NCBI RefSeq assembly: GCF_051652165.1 | Contig: NZ_JBOFTR010000009.1 | Location: 18,190 to 82,189 of the forward strand | Direction of reading: 5' to 3' | Source: Plesiomonas sp051652165 | GTDB lineage: Bacteria > Pseudomonadota > Gammaproteobacteria > Enterobacterales > CAMTGL01 | Length of the DNA: 64,000 nucleotides | Shown: piece by piece, positions 28,301 to 34,750 of the stretch | Position numbering within the stretch: the stretch's first letter is position 1 | Layout of the letters: every line of letters begins with the position of its first letter | The notes under the pieces: model-generated | Seen by the model: the letters and a program-made list of their open reading frames with translations, nothing else | Database searches by the model: none | Told to the model about the DNA's origin: nothing | Made by a program: the position numbers and the translations under genes

Positions 28301-31067
28301 GCTGCAAACTCACTTAGGCAGCCTACTCACCTCAGGCCCTGCTGCAAGCTGTATTGATCAACCCGCTGGGGTCTTTTTACGCGCAAGTCAGGCGATGCCG
28401 GCAGATGATCGGCGTTTATTACAGTCGGTTGCCGCGCTGATTCTTGACGATCAGTTCGGATCGCTACCCGATCAGCTCAGTGTTGCTCGATCTTTCCCTC
28501 GTCAGCTTGATATCCCTGAAAATATATCGCCTGCAAGAGAAATAGAGAGTGAACCGGTCTGCCACTATCCCCAGAGTGATCTGCGCTTTTTTAATGGATT
28601 AGGCGGTTTTAGCACAGACGGCCGTGAGTATGTGATGCTGCTCGATCAAGAGCGGAGAACGCCAGTACCATGGTCAAATATTCTGGCAAACCCACGTTTT
28701 GGCTCAGTGATCAGTGAAAGCGGGCAAGCCTATACGTGGTATCAAAATGCGCACGAATACCGCTTAACGCCGTGGAATAATGATCCGGTGAGTGATAGCA
28801 GCGGTGAGGCTTTCTATATTCGTGATCAAGACAGTGGGCAAGTTTGGTCGCCAACGGCATTACCTTGCCCCGGTACGGGGGAGTATCGTACCCGACACGG
28901 GTTTGGTTACAGTTTGTTTGAGCATACCGAGCGCGGAATTACCTCTGAGTTGCGTGTGTTTGTCGCGCGTGAACGGCCAGTAAAATTCTTCCATCTGAAA
29001 TTGATTAACCGTTCAACGGAGCGTCGGCGTTTGAGTGTTACCGGATTCGTTGAGTGGATTTTAGGTGATCTGAAAAATAAAACTGCGGCACACGTAGTCA
29101 CGTCGGTTGAACCGCAAACCCGTGCGGTACTGGCACGGAACAGCTATAACCAATCGGGGGATACTCGCACGGTCTTTTTTGATGTCAACTTACCTGAGCG
29201 TACGCTCTGTACTGACAGGCGCGCATTTTTAGGTGCATTGGGTCGTGAAAGTCAGCCGGTTGGGTTGAATACCGCATTTGTGACTCAGGGGACAGGCAAT
29301 ACGGCCAGTAGCAACGGTAAAACCGGTGCCGTTGACCCTTGTGCCGCTTTGCAAGTTAGCTTGATGCTACTGGCGGGTGAAGAGCGTGAAGTGGTGTTTA
29401 TGCTGGGGGCAGAAGACTCACCAGAGCAGGCCGTGGCACTTTTACAGCATTTACGTGGGATAGGTGCTGACAGCACGATGACACTGGTAGCACATGCTGA
29501 TCAGGAATTTGCCACCGTACAATGTTTCTGGCACACCACGCTGGGTGCACTGCAAGTAACAACGCCGGAGCCAGAGCTCGATCTGCTGCTCAATGGTTGG
29601 TTATTGTACCAGACCCTGACCTGCCGTTTTGAAGCCCGAAGTGGTTATTATCAATCAGGCGGCGCATTTGGTTTTCGTGATCAGTTGCAAGATTGTATGG
29701 CGCTGGTTCATGCGGCTCCGCAACTGTTACGCCAGCATTTACTGCTGGCTGCATCTCGCCAGTTTTCCGAGGGCGATGTACAACACTGGTGGCATCCACC
29801 AATGGGGCAAGGGGTGCGTACTCGCTGTTCTGATGACTACCTCTGGCTGCCGTATGTGTTGTGCCATTATGTAGCCAGCACCAGTGATATCAGCATTTTG
29901 CACGAGCCCATTCACTACCTACAAGGGCGCAGCCTCAGAGAAGGTGAAGAGTCATATTACGATGCTCCGCAGATCAGTGAGCTGAGTGAAAGCCTCTACC
30001 AACATGCCGTTCGTGCGGTGATGCACGGTCTGCGTTTTGGCGTACATGGTTTACCGTTAATGGGGTCGGGAGACTGGAATGACGGTATGGATCAGGTCGG
30101 AATTGAAGGGAAAGGGGAAAGCGTGTGGCTGGGCTTTTTCCTGTACGATGTATTGCAACGCTTTGCTGATTTGGCTGAACGAACTGATGATCTGCACATG
30201 GCCGCACTCTGTTTAGATCAGGCCCAGCAGTTACAGGCGAATTTAGAGACATCAGGCTGGGATGGCCAATGGTATCGCCGTGCATATTTTGATGATGGCA
30301 CACCGCTCGGTTCAGCAAGTAATATCGAGTGCCGTATTGATTCTATCGCACAAAGCTGGTCGGTATTGTCAGAGTCGGCTGCACTTGAACGTAGCCGCTT
30401 GGCGATGCACTCGCTCAATACCCATCTGGTCAGACGGCCACAAAATATTATTCAGTTACTTGACCCACCGTTTGATCAGGCGGCACTCAACCCCGGTTAT
30501 ATCAAAGGCTATGTTCCCGGCGTGCGTGAGAACGGTGGCCAATACACCCATTCGGCGGTGTGGGCAACCATGGCTTTTGCCAAGTTGGGGGATAAAGAGC
30601 GGGCTTGGGAGTTAACCCGCATGCTAAACCCGATTAACCACGGTAAAACACTGGCACAGGTAGCACAATATAAGGTCGAGCCATATGTGGCCGCTGCCGA
30701 TATTTATGCAGTTGAGCCTCATACAGGGCGCGGTGGCTGGACATGGTATACCGGTTCTGCCGGTTGGATGTACCGTTTGATGAGCGAGTCACTGCTGGGT
30801 ATTCGCCGCAGTGGTACACGTTTGCTGATTGAACCGTGCTTGCCGGAGGAGTGGGAGAGTTATAGCCTGCGTTACCAGTATCAAGATACGCTGTATTTGA
30901 TCATTGTATCGCAGGTAGATAGCGATGCAGGGATAACCATTGATGGTGTTGCCAGCCCGCACGAGGGTGTTCAGTTACATAATGATAGAAAAACGCATCA
31001 GGTGAGTATTCGTGTGTTGCGGGAAAAGGGGTTGCCCGATAAGCGTGAAACGCGCCAGCGGGCATAA
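22386..31067 (+). CDS. ndvB: Cyclic beta-1,2-glucan synthase (NdvB/Cgs type)
   Basis: 2893 residues, close to rhizobial NdvB and Brucella Cgs (about 2830-2870). These inner-membrane enzymes build, elongate and cyclise periplasmic beta-1,2-glucan from UDP-glucose. Order of parts: a soluble N-terminal region to about 415; two membrane segments (423-475); a GT84/GT2-like glycosyltransferase with a DLD motif near 640, HDLLEG near 752 and an RRSRWIRGDWQ motif near 787; membrane clusters at about 832-876 and 955-1000; a glucoamylase-like domain with HVLIRSYMAHHQGMGFL near 1496; then two beta-sandwich GH94 N-terminal-like regions (near 1587 and 2069) and a GH94 phosphorylase-like catalytic domain with GDWNDGMD near 2563. 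The start is a GTG with AGGA eight bases upstream. It stands alone between ypfJ and tmcA with its own strong terminator. Linkage type of the product is inferred from family only. Confidence 0.92.
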   Translation: MSENLFSVIHTWVNRWKHWQHPEAAGLQENTPLRAELFSVEQMVRHGKVLARSHKITTQAYPDRLLKRLEDNEQVLVRCCQLLQASTQTQQLSPAGEWLLDNYYLVEEQIHLIHQSLPKKYGRGLPRLSNTNQQGIPRVYDIALEAIAHSDGHWDADSFSGFISAYQTLSDLSLGELWALPIMLRLALIENLRRIALCQIEDIQQVSLATLWAERLLSVAQASSDQQLQAVAEMAAAQLPLTSSFVAEFTRRLQGKGAALTLATDWLTLRLQEQGTTIELAIQTQAQLQSTRQLSISNCISSLRRLEEMNWLEFVETMSVTEHILRTDPCGVYAKMDFTTRDTYRHVIERLARGSRDKCSEPVVARKVLELAEQAALRCATDDRHTHVGYYLIGDGLAFVEVMLGIRRGVSAILHQTLKKYALHAYILAIVVGAILPVGLMALVSRPVHWLLQAVLGISGLVAFSQLALSLINELLTRQVRPAHLPKVDYSQGLPPECRSLVAVPMLLRSKAQIDEAVAALEVRYLANPDAYLHFALLTDFIDAPQQVMPEDGALLAHAKQQILNLNQRINDDTRSSVFFLFHRNRRWNNGEQCWMGYERKRGKLAALNAFLLGRNADAFDSITGRRAVLSNVRYVITLDLDTQLPPGVARQLIGTLAHPLNQAVYDPICQRVITGYAILQPRIAEMIPEQGPNRYTQICGAESGLDPYTRTVSDVYQDLFGEGSFIGKGIYDLAVFERVLSDRWPDNQVLSHDLLEGCYARSGLISDITLYEPPVENYLVDVARRSRWIRGDWQLFPWLRRKLRNTQGQYEHNTLSALSQWKLFDNLRRSIVPITTLVVLLSSLLLCSPLVVAVLLAALLVGLPLMALLLDIAAMPTEIVLYQYWRLSVKQMFSRLSQRSIELLLLPFEAHYQTNAITTALWRMLVSRVRLLEWTTAEVTQQNAKNEVSIFYRRMWFSVVCALLIPAMVWWFAPHNSLIALLLGVGWLVAPALLAYISQPITRKNIPLDMSQQAYLRQLSRETWGFFETFVNADENYLPPDNFQEVPEPVVAHRTSPTNIGLLLLANLTAFDFGYITRHNLLQRCTLTLNTLDQLGRYRGHFYNWYDTQTLRPLYPRYISTVDSGNLAGHLLILRRGLLALRAPLQHDSVQHNEHSVLHSAPDIARLQLAMQGMTDTLNLLCRALSDRASPICEQQISALKTALVDDLTHRITDCDSAHTWFGDLYQQAFALNLYIQDTYSSHVARRWSQALVQQVEDIQQELALSQEQLLQQNAQITQLAARLFDFAKMDFEFLFDPAKQLLRVGYNLDSRHFDQGHYDLLQSEARLGHFLAIALHQIPVKSWFNLGRLLSVVEGRAVLTSWSGSMFEYLMPQLVMPSYHDTMITQTCRNAVLQQISYGKQMMIPWGISESGYNQVDGQFNYQYRAFGVPGLGLKRGLTEDRVIAPYATMMALMLEPDAACQNLQALQAIGARGTFGFYEALDFTPSRLNRSEPHVLIRSYMAHHQGMGFLALAHQLLGQKMPQRFTAEPLFRAAHLLLQEKMPKAINLYVQRQQFEPITHETQHSDDVQRRFYAQDLSSPEIQLLSNSRYHVMLSQSGAGYSRWQNLALTRWRADSTTEKYGLFCYIRDLDTGSYSSISCQPLGVTTELFDSDYQAVFSESKVEYQQALSQLKVHTEVVVSPEDDVELRRITLTNLSYQRKKIELTSYAEVVLAPLITDQLHPAFSNLFMQTEIVGGLQTLLCHRRARTAKEQNPWLFHQLNVHDSVLDGVSYETDRAKFIGRGRSAVNPLAMQAGQVLSNSQGAVLDPVVAIRRKIVLEPNAEVTVDLLLGIAPERELCLQLAEKYHDRHLADRITHLAWTHSQVFLHQINTVETETLLFNRLAGLILFPDARLRAAAEILAENRLGQSGLWPYAISGDYPIVLLFIHQADGVRLMQQLVQAHAYLRLKGFAFDLVILNEEVAGYRQELQTHLGSLLTSGPAASCIDQPAGVFLRASQAMPADDRRLLQSVAALILDDQFGSLPDQLSVARSFPRQLDIPENISPAREIESEPVCHYPQSDLRFFNGLGGFSTDGREYVMLLDQERRTPVPWSNILANPRFGSVISESGQAYTWYQNAHEYRLTPWNNDPVSDSSGEAFYIRDQDSGQVWSPTALPCPGTGEYRTRHGFGYSLFEHTERGITSELRVFVARERPVKFFHLKLINRSTERRRLSVTGFVEWILGDLKNKTAAHVVTSVEPQTRAVLARNSYNQSGDTRTVFFDVNLPERTLCTDRRAFLGALGRESQPVGLNTAFVTQGTGNTASSNGKTGAVDPCAALQVSLMLLAGEEREVVFMLGAEDSPEQAVALLQHLRGIGADSTMTLVAHADQEFATVQCFWHTTLGALQVTTPEPELDLLLNGWLLYQTLTCRFEARSGYYQSGGAFGFRDQLQDCMALVHAAPQLLRQHLLLAASRQFSEGDVQHWWHPPMGQGVRTRCSDDYLWLPYVLCHYVASTSDISILHEPIHYLQGRSLREGEESYYDAPQISELSESLYQHAVRAVMHGLRFGVHGLPLMGSGDWNDGMDQVGIEGKGESVWLGFFLYDVLQRFADLAERTDDLHMAALCLDQAQQLQANLETSGWDGQWYRRAYFDDGTPLGSASNIECRIDSIAQSWSVLSESAALERSRLAMHSLNTHLVRRPQNIIQLLDPPFDQAALNPGYIKGYVPGVRENGGQYTHSAVWATMAFAKLGDKERAWELTRMLNPINHGKTLAQVAQYKVEPYVAAADIYAVEPHTGRGGWTWYTGSAGWMYRLMSESLLGIRRSGTRLLIEPCLPEEWESYSLRYQYQDTLYLIIVSQVDSDAGITIDGVASPHEGVQLHNDRKTHQVSIRVLREKGLPDKRETRQRA

Positions 31068-31084
31068 CCAGCGCGCCCGCTGGC
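31054..31084 (+). repeat. 10-bp inverted repeat over the ndvB stop codon
   Basis: GCCAGCGGGC, 11-base spacer, GCCCGCTGGC; the ndvB TAA lies in the loop. No T run follows. Confidence 0.7.
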
Positions 31085-31128
31085 ATAAATCTCAGGAACG
31101 GTTATTACAAACCAAATGGCTAGTTCAA

Positions 31129-31150
31129 CGGCTAACGCAATGGTTAGCCG
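31129..31150. repeat. 8-bp inverted repeat downstream of ndvB
   Basis: CGGCTAAC-gcaatg-GTTAGCCG, perfect, with no T tail. Confidence 0.65.
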
Positions 31151-31184
31151 AGATATAGCGCACCACGTTTGGTGACTACAATCC

Positions 31185-31225
31185 AAATCACGGGCAGACA
31201 ACCTCTGCCCGTGATTTTCTTTTTC
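31185..31225 (+). terminator. Strong terminator after ndvB
   Basis: Perfect 14-bp stem (AAATCACGGGCAGA / TCTGCCCGTGATTT), 5-base loop, then TTCTTTTTCT. It ends the ndvB transcript before tmcA. Confidence 0.9.
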
Positions 31226-31311
31226 TGTTTCAGGTGCAGTTTTTCCGCCACCTCTGCATAATAAACAGATCTCCATGCAGGCAATATGCAATATCTGCAT
31301 GAATTACCTTT

Positions 31312-33690
31312 ATGAATCCATCACCGAGTTATTCCCGCATGGTTACACCTGTCAATTCTGATCCCCAGTTTGTGATACCAAACGCTGTTATCTCTGATAT
31401 GCCTGATACTGCTTACCCACAATGGTTACAGCAGAGTGTGGCGGAAACGGCACGGCTGCATTTGGCCGGTCATCGCCGTTTATTGGTGATCAGTGGTTCA
31501 GCTGATTGGGTTGATAGGCAATCTTTGTTGATACAACAACGATTGCGGGGGGATTGGCTTAAGATGCCTGAGCAGGTGGTGTTTCGATCTGCACAAACTC
31601 TGCTTGGGCAGGAGTTTCAGCATGCAGTGTTTGATGCCCGTGCCGGATTTGATGTACAGGCATTGGCAATTGTGGCCGGAACATTAACCGCAGGAAGCTG
31701 GTTGGTTTTGCTGCTGCCCCGCTGGGCTGAGTGGGCTGCCACGCCTGATAGCGATAGCTTACGCTGGTCAGAACAGACTTCACCGATTGCAACACCGCAT
31801 TTTGTGGCACACTGCCAGCGTGTTTTTGCACAGTCGTCTGTTTTTTGTTGGTGCGAGGAGAATGAGCGTGAACAGCGTGTGGCCGATGTGTTATTGAATA
31901 CCGCTCCATTTACTGCCGCTCCGTTCACTGAGAGACAAACTACAGATTCTCAGCCTACCGGTATACAGTCTGCTAACACACAATCTACCGCTATATCGCT
32001 TCCTTCTATCTCATGGCTGACAGCGTGGTCACAAAGTAATACATCAGCATATGCTAAATCACCGGTGCAATGGTTGCCGCCAGATGGCACACCGACCACA
32101 GAACAGCGGGATGTTTTGCAGCGTTTGCTGGCTACTACATCAGGGATATTGAGCCTGACGGCCGCACGTGGTCGGGGAAAATCTGCTGTGGCAGGAATGT
32201 TGGCGGCTAACTGGTCAGGTAGCGGTAAAGTATGGGTAACAGCACCTAAGCGTGCTTCCGTTGATACACTGTTTTTGTATGCAACTGAGCATGCCGAGTT
32301 TTATGCTCCTGATGCTTTATTAGCACACTGTCAGCAACAGGGTCGCTCACAGATTTTTGCACAAACAGACTGGTTACTGGTTGATGAAGCGGCAGCGATA
32401 CCCGCACCGTTGTTACAGGCATTGCTGCCTTTTTTCCCGCGAATATTGCTGTTAACTACAGTTCAGGGGTATGAGGGGACGGGGCGCGGTTTTGAGCTGA
32501 AATTTTGTGCAGGGCTCGCCCAGCAAGGTTATCACTGGCAGGCGTTGCGACTACAACAACCGATGCGCTGGGCAGCGGGTGATCCGCTAGAGCAGACCAT
32601 TGCCGATCTGCTGTTGCTGGAGGCCGAGCATGAAATAAACCTTGCGGCCACAGCACTCGGTGATAGACCGGCGGCATTACCTGATTTGATTGAGTATAAC
32701 CGCTGTATCACCGCAGATTTCAGACAACAACCTGAACGCCTGAAGCGTTTTTATGCGTTGCTAACCAGTGCGCACTACCGCACCACGCCGCTGGATTTAC
32801 GGCGGTTATTGGATGCGTCAGATAACCACTCTCTTTTGGCCGAGTGTCAGACAGTAGATAAAACAGGTTCAGTATCCACACCTACACTACTTGGCGGTGT
32901 TTGGCTAATTAATGAGGGCGGGTTAAGTGCTGAACTGGCACAGGCGGTTTGGCGGGGAGAGCGCCGTCCGCGTGGGAATTTACTGGTGCAATCACTGGCT
33001 GCACACGCAGATTTACCGCAAGCCTGCCAATTGAACTCAGTACGGATCAGCCGGATTGCGGTTGCGCCTGATTACCGTCGGCAAGGGCTGGCGGCCAAGC
33101 TGGTGGATCAGGTGGTTGAGCATGCTGCGGTATCGGGGCTTGATTTTGTGTCGGTCAGCTTTGGTTTTACACCGGAACTTTGGCTGTTTTGGCAGCACTG
33201 TGGCTTTGTTCTGGCTCGTATTGGTACACAAAAAGAGGCTAGTAGCGGCTGTTATGCGGCGATGGCGCTAAAAGCGTGTTCAGCACAAGGCGCGCAGTTA
33301 TGTCTGCACGCACAAGCAGACTTAGCTCACCGTTGGCCGCTGATTGCTGCCAGTGATTGGATGGATTTTCCCACCAACGCGCATCTTCCCTTGGCACTCA
33401 GCGCACAACCTGACTGGCTACTGTCACCGGCTGACCGGCGTGAACTAGAGGGGTTTGCATATACTCATCGTACACTTGAAACCAGTTGGCCTTCGCTATG
33501 TCGATTGCTTAAAGCTTCTGTGGCAGCATTACCAAATTTGCGTTCAGGTATTTTGTTGCCCACATACCCGTTAAAAGAGGCATTATTACAGCCATACAGT
33601 GAAAAACACTTGAATTACAAAGCATGGTTACGTGCATGCCGACATGAAGTTGCTGCAGAACTAGAGTCAGGTGAGTTGAAGTGGGTTTGA
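31312..33690 (+). CDS. tmcA: tRNA(Met) cytidine acetyltransferase TmcA
   Basis: 792 residues, longer than E. coli TmcA (671). It makes N4-acetylcytidine at the wobble position of elongator tRNA-Met using acetyl-CoA and ATP. An N-terminal DUF1726-like region is followed by an RNA-helicase-type ATPase with Walker A AARGRGKSAVAG near 284 and a DEAA box (LVDEAAAIPA) near 358. The GNAT domain has VAPDYRRQGLAAKL near 583, then the C-terminal tRNA-binding region. Part of the extra length is a Thr/Ser/Gln-rich linker at about 200-230 and about 25 residues at the N-terminus. The start is not certain: no strong SD precedes the ATG. E. coli ypfH, which lies next to tmcA there, is absent. Confidence 0.93.
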   Translation: MNPSPSYSRMVTPVNSDPQFVIPNAVISDMPDTAYPQWLQQSVAETARLHLAGHRRLLVISGSADWVDRQSLLIQQRLRGDWLKMPEQVVFRSAQTLLGQEFQHAVFDARAGFDVQALAIVAGTLTAGSWLVLLLPRWAEWAATPDSDSLRWSEQTSPIATPHFVAHCQRVFAQSSVFCWCEENEREQRVADVLLNTAPFTAAPFTERQTTDSQPTGIQSANTQSTAISLPSISWLTAWSQSNTSAYAKSPVQWLPPDGTPTTEQRDVLQRLLATTSGILSLTAARGRGKSAVAGMLAANWSGSGKVWVTAPKRASVDTLFLYATEHAEFYAPDALLAHCQQQGRSQIFAQTDWLLVDEAAAIPAPLLQALLPFFPRILLLTTVQGYEGTGRGFELKFCAGLAQQGYHWQALRLQQPMRWAAGDPLEQTIADLLLLEAEHEINLAATALGDRPAALPDLIEYNRCITADFRQQPERLKRFYALLTSAHYRTTPLDLRRLLDASDNHSLLAECQTVDKTGSVSTPTLLGGVWLINEGGLSAELAQAVWRGERRPRGNLLVQSLAAHADLPQACQLNSVRISRIAVAPDYRRQGLAAKLVDQVVEHAAVSGLDFVSVSFGFTPELWLFWQHCGFVLARIGTQKEASSGCYAAMALKACSAQGAQLCLHAQADLAHRWPLIAASDWMDFPTNAHLPLALSAQPDWLLSPADRRELEGFAYTHRTLETSWPSLCRLLKASVAALPNLRSGILLPTYPLKEALLQPYSEKHLNYKAWLRACRHEVAAELESGELKWV

Positions 33691-33758
33691 AAAAAAAGGC
33701 CATAAGATAACGAAAATAAAATCACCTGATAGGATACAAGCTTATTGTAAGGAGGTGG

Positions 33759-33794
33759 ATGACATGGGATAAAAGAAAAGTCAGCGCACTGTAG
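33759..33794 (+). CDS. Possible 11-residue mini-ORF (MTWDKRKVSAL)
   Basis: ATG three bases after a full TAAGGAGG Shine-Dalgarno (33748-33755). The spacing is short; an alternative ATG at 33764 has ideal spacing but encodes only Met-Gly. The last codons overlap the 5' arm of the hairpin at 33782-33819. No homology was recognised. Expression is unproven. Confidence 0.35.
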   Translation: MTWDKRKVSAL

Positions 33795-33819
33795 GAAATA
33801 AGGAGGAGACAGTGCGCTG
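33782..33819. repeat. Perfect 11-bp inverted repeat with SD in the loop
   Basis: CAGCGCACTGT, 16-base loop AGGAAATAAGGAGGAG, ACAGTGCGCTG. In the plus direction the loop exposes TAAGGAGG and the 3' arm contains the GTG of the next mini-ORF. In the minus direction the stem is followed by ACTTTTCTTTT and sits just after the stop of the 35-codon ORF, so it can act as a rho-independent terminator for that strand. Confidence 0.85.
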
Positions 33820-33844
33820 GAAAGATAAAACCGTTACATTATAG
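33812..33844 (+). CDS. Possible 10-residue mini-ORF (MRWKDKTVTL)
   Basis: A GTG codon five bases after a second full TAAGGAGG (33799-33806). The GTG lies in the 3' arm of the hairpin, so initiation may depend on the stem being opened. The Trp-Lys-Asp trio resembles a trio in E. coli YpfM, which is too little for a homology claim. Confidence 0.3.
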   Translation: MRWKDKTVTL

Positions 33845-33941
33845 ATTCAGTAACGGGCGTTTCATCAGGAGTAAGAGGCATTGCTGACTGATTTTCTGAA
33901 TATTCAGCAACTGCTTTTTCATACTCATCGTGGTAAGTCAT
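33834..33941 (-). CDS. 35-residue small protein of unknown function
   Basis: The ORF begins MTYHDEYEKAVAEYSENQ and is acidic, with no membrane segment. GGGAGG lies six bases before the ATG, and the terminator-like hairpin follows shortly after the stop. It is 95 bp downstream of ypfN on the same strand and may be the last gene of the yffB-dapE-M15-ypfN run. I recognise no family. The combination of strong SD, open frame and terminator supports it as real. Confidence 0.55.
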   Translation of the reverse strand: MTYHDEYEKAVAEYSENQSAMPLTPDETPVTESIM

Positions 33942-34036
33942 TCATGTCCTCCCTGTTGTAATAAGTGCTCTAAGAATAGCCACTTTCACTGTGGTTAAAA
34001 GAGGGATTCCTACAGAAACGTGACGTACTGCTGAAG

Positions 34037-34402
34037 TTATTGTAGGCCATTGTTACGATTGTGATCTTCTTTCCTACCGACTTTAGTTTGTTGCGTAGTG
34101 GTTGCATTTTTTATCAGAGAAGCATCGTTTATCTCTGATAAGGTATTAAGATCTCGCAGCGTATCTTTTACACATGCAGGCTCTATTTTTGCCTCTTTTT
34201 GCGAATTATATCCCCAATTATCATCATCTTGGTCGTTATCTTCATCATTGTCATAGGGTGTGCGTGGAGGAGGATAGGGCTTCCCTTTCGGCATTTTCAT
34301 GTGAGCGGTTGCTTTTAACAACGCCAGATTGCCACCAATAATGGCAATCACAGTAATAATAATGAGCCATTTATAGGAAAATATGTCAGCAAGCAGTGCC
34401 AT
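34037..34402 (-). CDS. ypfN: YpfN-like (UPF0370) small membrane protein, long form
   Basis: 121 residues from the ATG at 34402 (MALLADIFSYKWL), chosen because GGGA lies eight bases upstream. An ATG three codons earlier has the SD too close. One N-terminal membrane segment (about 9-28, WLIIITVIAIIGGNLALLKA) is followed by a Pro-rich PPPRTPYD stretch and an acidic run (DNDEDNDQDDDNW). This resembles E. coli YpfN (66 residues) in layout and position near dapE. The extra about 55 residues at the C-terminus are hydrophilic and not recognised. Function of the family is unknown. Confidence 0.7.
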   Translation of the reverse strand: MALLADIFSYKWLIIITVIAIIGGNLALLKATAHMKMPKGKPYPPPRTPYDNDEDNDQDDDNWGYNSQKEAKIEPACVKDTLRDLNTLSEINDASLIKNATTTQQTKVGRKEDHNRNNGLQ

Positions 34403-34507
34403 AAATACCATCCCTTGTTGTTTTGTGACGCATTGTTGCCTGATTGCTGATAATTTAGCAAAAATGCAATGAACCCGTAGCTGAGTACAAGTGGGCATAA
34501 GCTGTTA

Positions 34508-34540
34508 CACAACAATGGCGTTTCAATAGCCATTGTTGTG
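34508..34540. repeat. Perfect 12-bp inverted repeat
   Basis: CACAACAATGGC, 9-base loop, GCCATTGTTGTG; no adjacent T run on either strand. Possible processing hairpin or regulatory dyad upstream of ypfN. Confidence 0.75.
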
Positions 34541-34564
34541 AGTGATTACTGTTTTTACAGCACT

Positions 34565-34621
34565 GCAGGTTTTAAATAGCACCGTAGGTTTTAAATAGCG
34601 CCGTAGGTTTTAAATAACGAT
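34565..34621. repeat. 19-bp tandem repeat, three copies
   Basis: Unit GTAGGTTTTAAATAGCRCC; copies at 34565, 34584 and 34603, the last diverging at its 3' end. Non-coding. Confidence 0.9.
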
Positions 34622-34750
34622 AGTTTTTAAATGATTACTCTTCTTAAATAACGATAGTGACTAAATCGCTATGGTGATTAAAGAGCAAATCATAAGGTAT
34701 TGAACCGGTATCGCTATCAATAGAAATCCACTTGATGAAAGAGGAGATCT

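Larger units (their letters stand above)
33691..34036. other. tmcA-ypfN intergenic region with tiny ORFs on both strands
   Basis: 346 bp. The plus strand carries two mini-ORFs with consensus SD sequences and a perfect hairpin. The minus strand carries a 35-codon ORF. All are listed separately. This is the place where E. coli encodes the 19-residue YpfM in the tmcA direction. Confidence 0.6.
34403..34750. other. Intergenic region between the M15 peptidase and ypfN
   Basis: 348 bp without a gene. It holds a perfect 12-bp inverted repeat and a 19-bp triplicate, listed separately. Confidence 0.5.

Noticed and set aside
29974..30318. Antisense and alternative-frame ORFs inside ndvB
   Set aside because: Expected by chance in an 8.7-kb gene; none has an SD or recognisable product.
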